Assembly (NCBI GenBank): GCA_050114795.1
Contig: JASFRS010000065.1
Coordinates: 1 to 13,592 of the forward strand
DNA from: JASFRS01 sp050114795
GTDB taxonomy: Bacteria > Pseudomonadota > Alphaproteobacteria > Sphingomonadales > CAKZYD01
DNA length: 13,592 bases
Direction: 5' to 3'
Below are positions 12,821 to 13,592 of this stretch, piece after piece. A model generated the notes under the pieces. It did not search any database and was not told the DNA's origin. It saw only the letters and a program-made list of their open reading frames with translations. The position numbers and the translations under genes are program-made. Position 1 is the stretch's first letter. The number at the start of each line of letters is the position of its first letter.

Positions 12821-13592
12821 ATGCCGCTGATGAGAATTGCTGCTTTAAGCCTAATGCTTTGGCTAGGACTGGGAGCTTTGGGGCCTCTTGATGGAACCGT
12901 GCTCGAAGATGGAGATGATGAATTCACCTATGCTTATCAGTTGCTTGGGGAAGACGACCCGGCGGCATTTGCGCGCTATTTATCCACACATATTCACGGC
13001 CAGGATTATTATTGTGGCGCTGTAACCGATTATCAGGTCGTCACCCGATCCATCCGCCGTTTAACGGTTAAAGCACGCTGCCTTGGCATGCCGCTTTACG
13101 GCTTAAGCTTTCGCCCACAGAAAAAGCCACAGGTTTTTGGTGGAGACGGTATGATTTCCGCATTTAACAACAGTGATGGACCCGTCGTTTCCGTTCCCTT
13201 GGTATCCGTTAAACAAAGAGAAAGCTTGGGACCAGCAGCATCTCCTGTTCTACGCCTTGACCCAGACGGCGAGTGGGAACTCAACCTTGGACCATGGATT
13301 ATTGCCAGCTTAATTGCCAACGTGCTTCTCGTGTCCGCTTTGTTTTATTATATCATTGCCTCGCTTCGCCAACCAAAACGGAAAAGACGGCGGCGCCAGG
13401 AAGGGACAACCGGCCTTCCGCCCGTCGAGGTGGTCCCCAATGCCAAGCTAAGCAGTGCAGAGAAAAACACGCTAATCGGCCAATCGGATGAGGTCTCAAG
13501 GCTCATTCACCGGCATCCCAGCGGGGTCTATATTGCTAAAGGACGGCGCGGAAAACGCCGCGTTTTCTCATCGCTGATTGGCGCGATTCTTT
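12821..13592 (+). CDS. Unrecognised exported, membrane-anchored protein (partial, runs off right edge)
   Basis: The frame is open from ATG 12821 to the window end (257 codons, no stop). AGGA lies 4 nt before this ATG. The in-frame ATG at 12830 is an alternative. The N-terminus MPLMRIAALSLMLWLGLGAL is a signal peptide or signal anchor. A polar domain of about 135 residues follows, probably periplasmic, with two cysteines (C65 in YYCGAV, C87 in KARCLG) that could pair. A transmembrane helix lies at about 159-181 (WIIASLIANVLLVSALFYYI). It is followed by a strongly basic stretch, RQPKRKRRRRQ (183-193), which by the positive-inside rule puts the C-terminal part in the cytoplasm. I recognise no family. 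It is 85 bp after the VOC gene and could be a separate unit. Confidence 0.7.
   Translation, partial: MPLMRIAALSLMLWLGLGALGPLDGTVLEDGDDEFTYAYQLLGEDDPAAFARYLSTHIHGQDYYCGAVTDYQVVTRSIRRLTVKARCLGMPLYGLSFRPQKKPQVFGGDGMISAFNNSDGPVVSVPLVSVKQRESLGPAASPVLRLDPDGEWELNLGPWIIASLIANVLLVSALFYYIIASLRQPKRKRRRRQEGTTGLPPVEVVPNAKLSSAEKNTLIGQSDEVSRLIHRHPSGVYIAKGRRGKRRVFSSLIGAIL

Overview
The window looks like chromosomal DNA of an alphaproteobacterium of roughly 50% GC. The main evidence is a complete sdhC-sdhD-sdhA-sdhB operon in the usual alphaproteobacterial order, with SdhA and SdhB of alphaproteobacterial type. Genes are densely packed on both strands and no intergenic gap exceeds about 200 bases. I saw no rRNA, tRNA, CRISPR array, transposase or integrase. 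The order or genus cannot be fixed from the sequence alone.

Left part (1-5188), sensory and envelope-type genes. An exported TPR-like protein lies downstream of a membrane-anchored LytTR regulator, both on the minus strand. The LytTR gene is divergent from a plus-strand membrane acyltransferase (acyltransferase 3 / OpgC-like). The gap between them holds three imperfect 12-bp direct repeats exactly 20 bp apart. The acyltransferase runs tail-to-tail into a PaaI-type hotdog thioesterase, with a 79-bp overlap. Next come a terminator, a second small exported TPR protein and a divergent LysR-type regulator that share a 108-bp control region containing a dyad.

Middle part (5209-8246), accessory genes on the minus strand. 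In transcription order these are a NUDIX hydrolase, a terminator, a SulP-family anion transporter that lacks the STAS domain, a 46-codon ORF, and a class I Fic toxin-antitoxin pair. The antitoxin is 55 aa. The 46-codon ORF is the most unusual item: its 3' end is a diverged copy (49 of 56 bases identical) of the 3' end of sdhB, which lies about 2.1 kb away.

Right part (8300-13592), the core respiratory operon sdhCDAB on the minus strand. It diverges from a small plus-strand pair, a DoxX-like membrane protein and a VOC/glyoxalase-fold protein. A third plus-strand gene, for an unrecognised exported and membrane-anchored protein, runs off the right edge. The sdh/doxX intergenic region has a plausible sdh promoter overlapped by a 6-bp-arm dyad.

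Functionally, the sdh genes form complex II of the TCA cycle and respiratory chain. The other genes are small, independently regulated units. No single multi-gene novel system is evident. The items most worth following up are the sdhB-tail duplication, the 20-bp-phased repeats at the LytTR promoter, and the FicTA module with its variant inhibitory motif.
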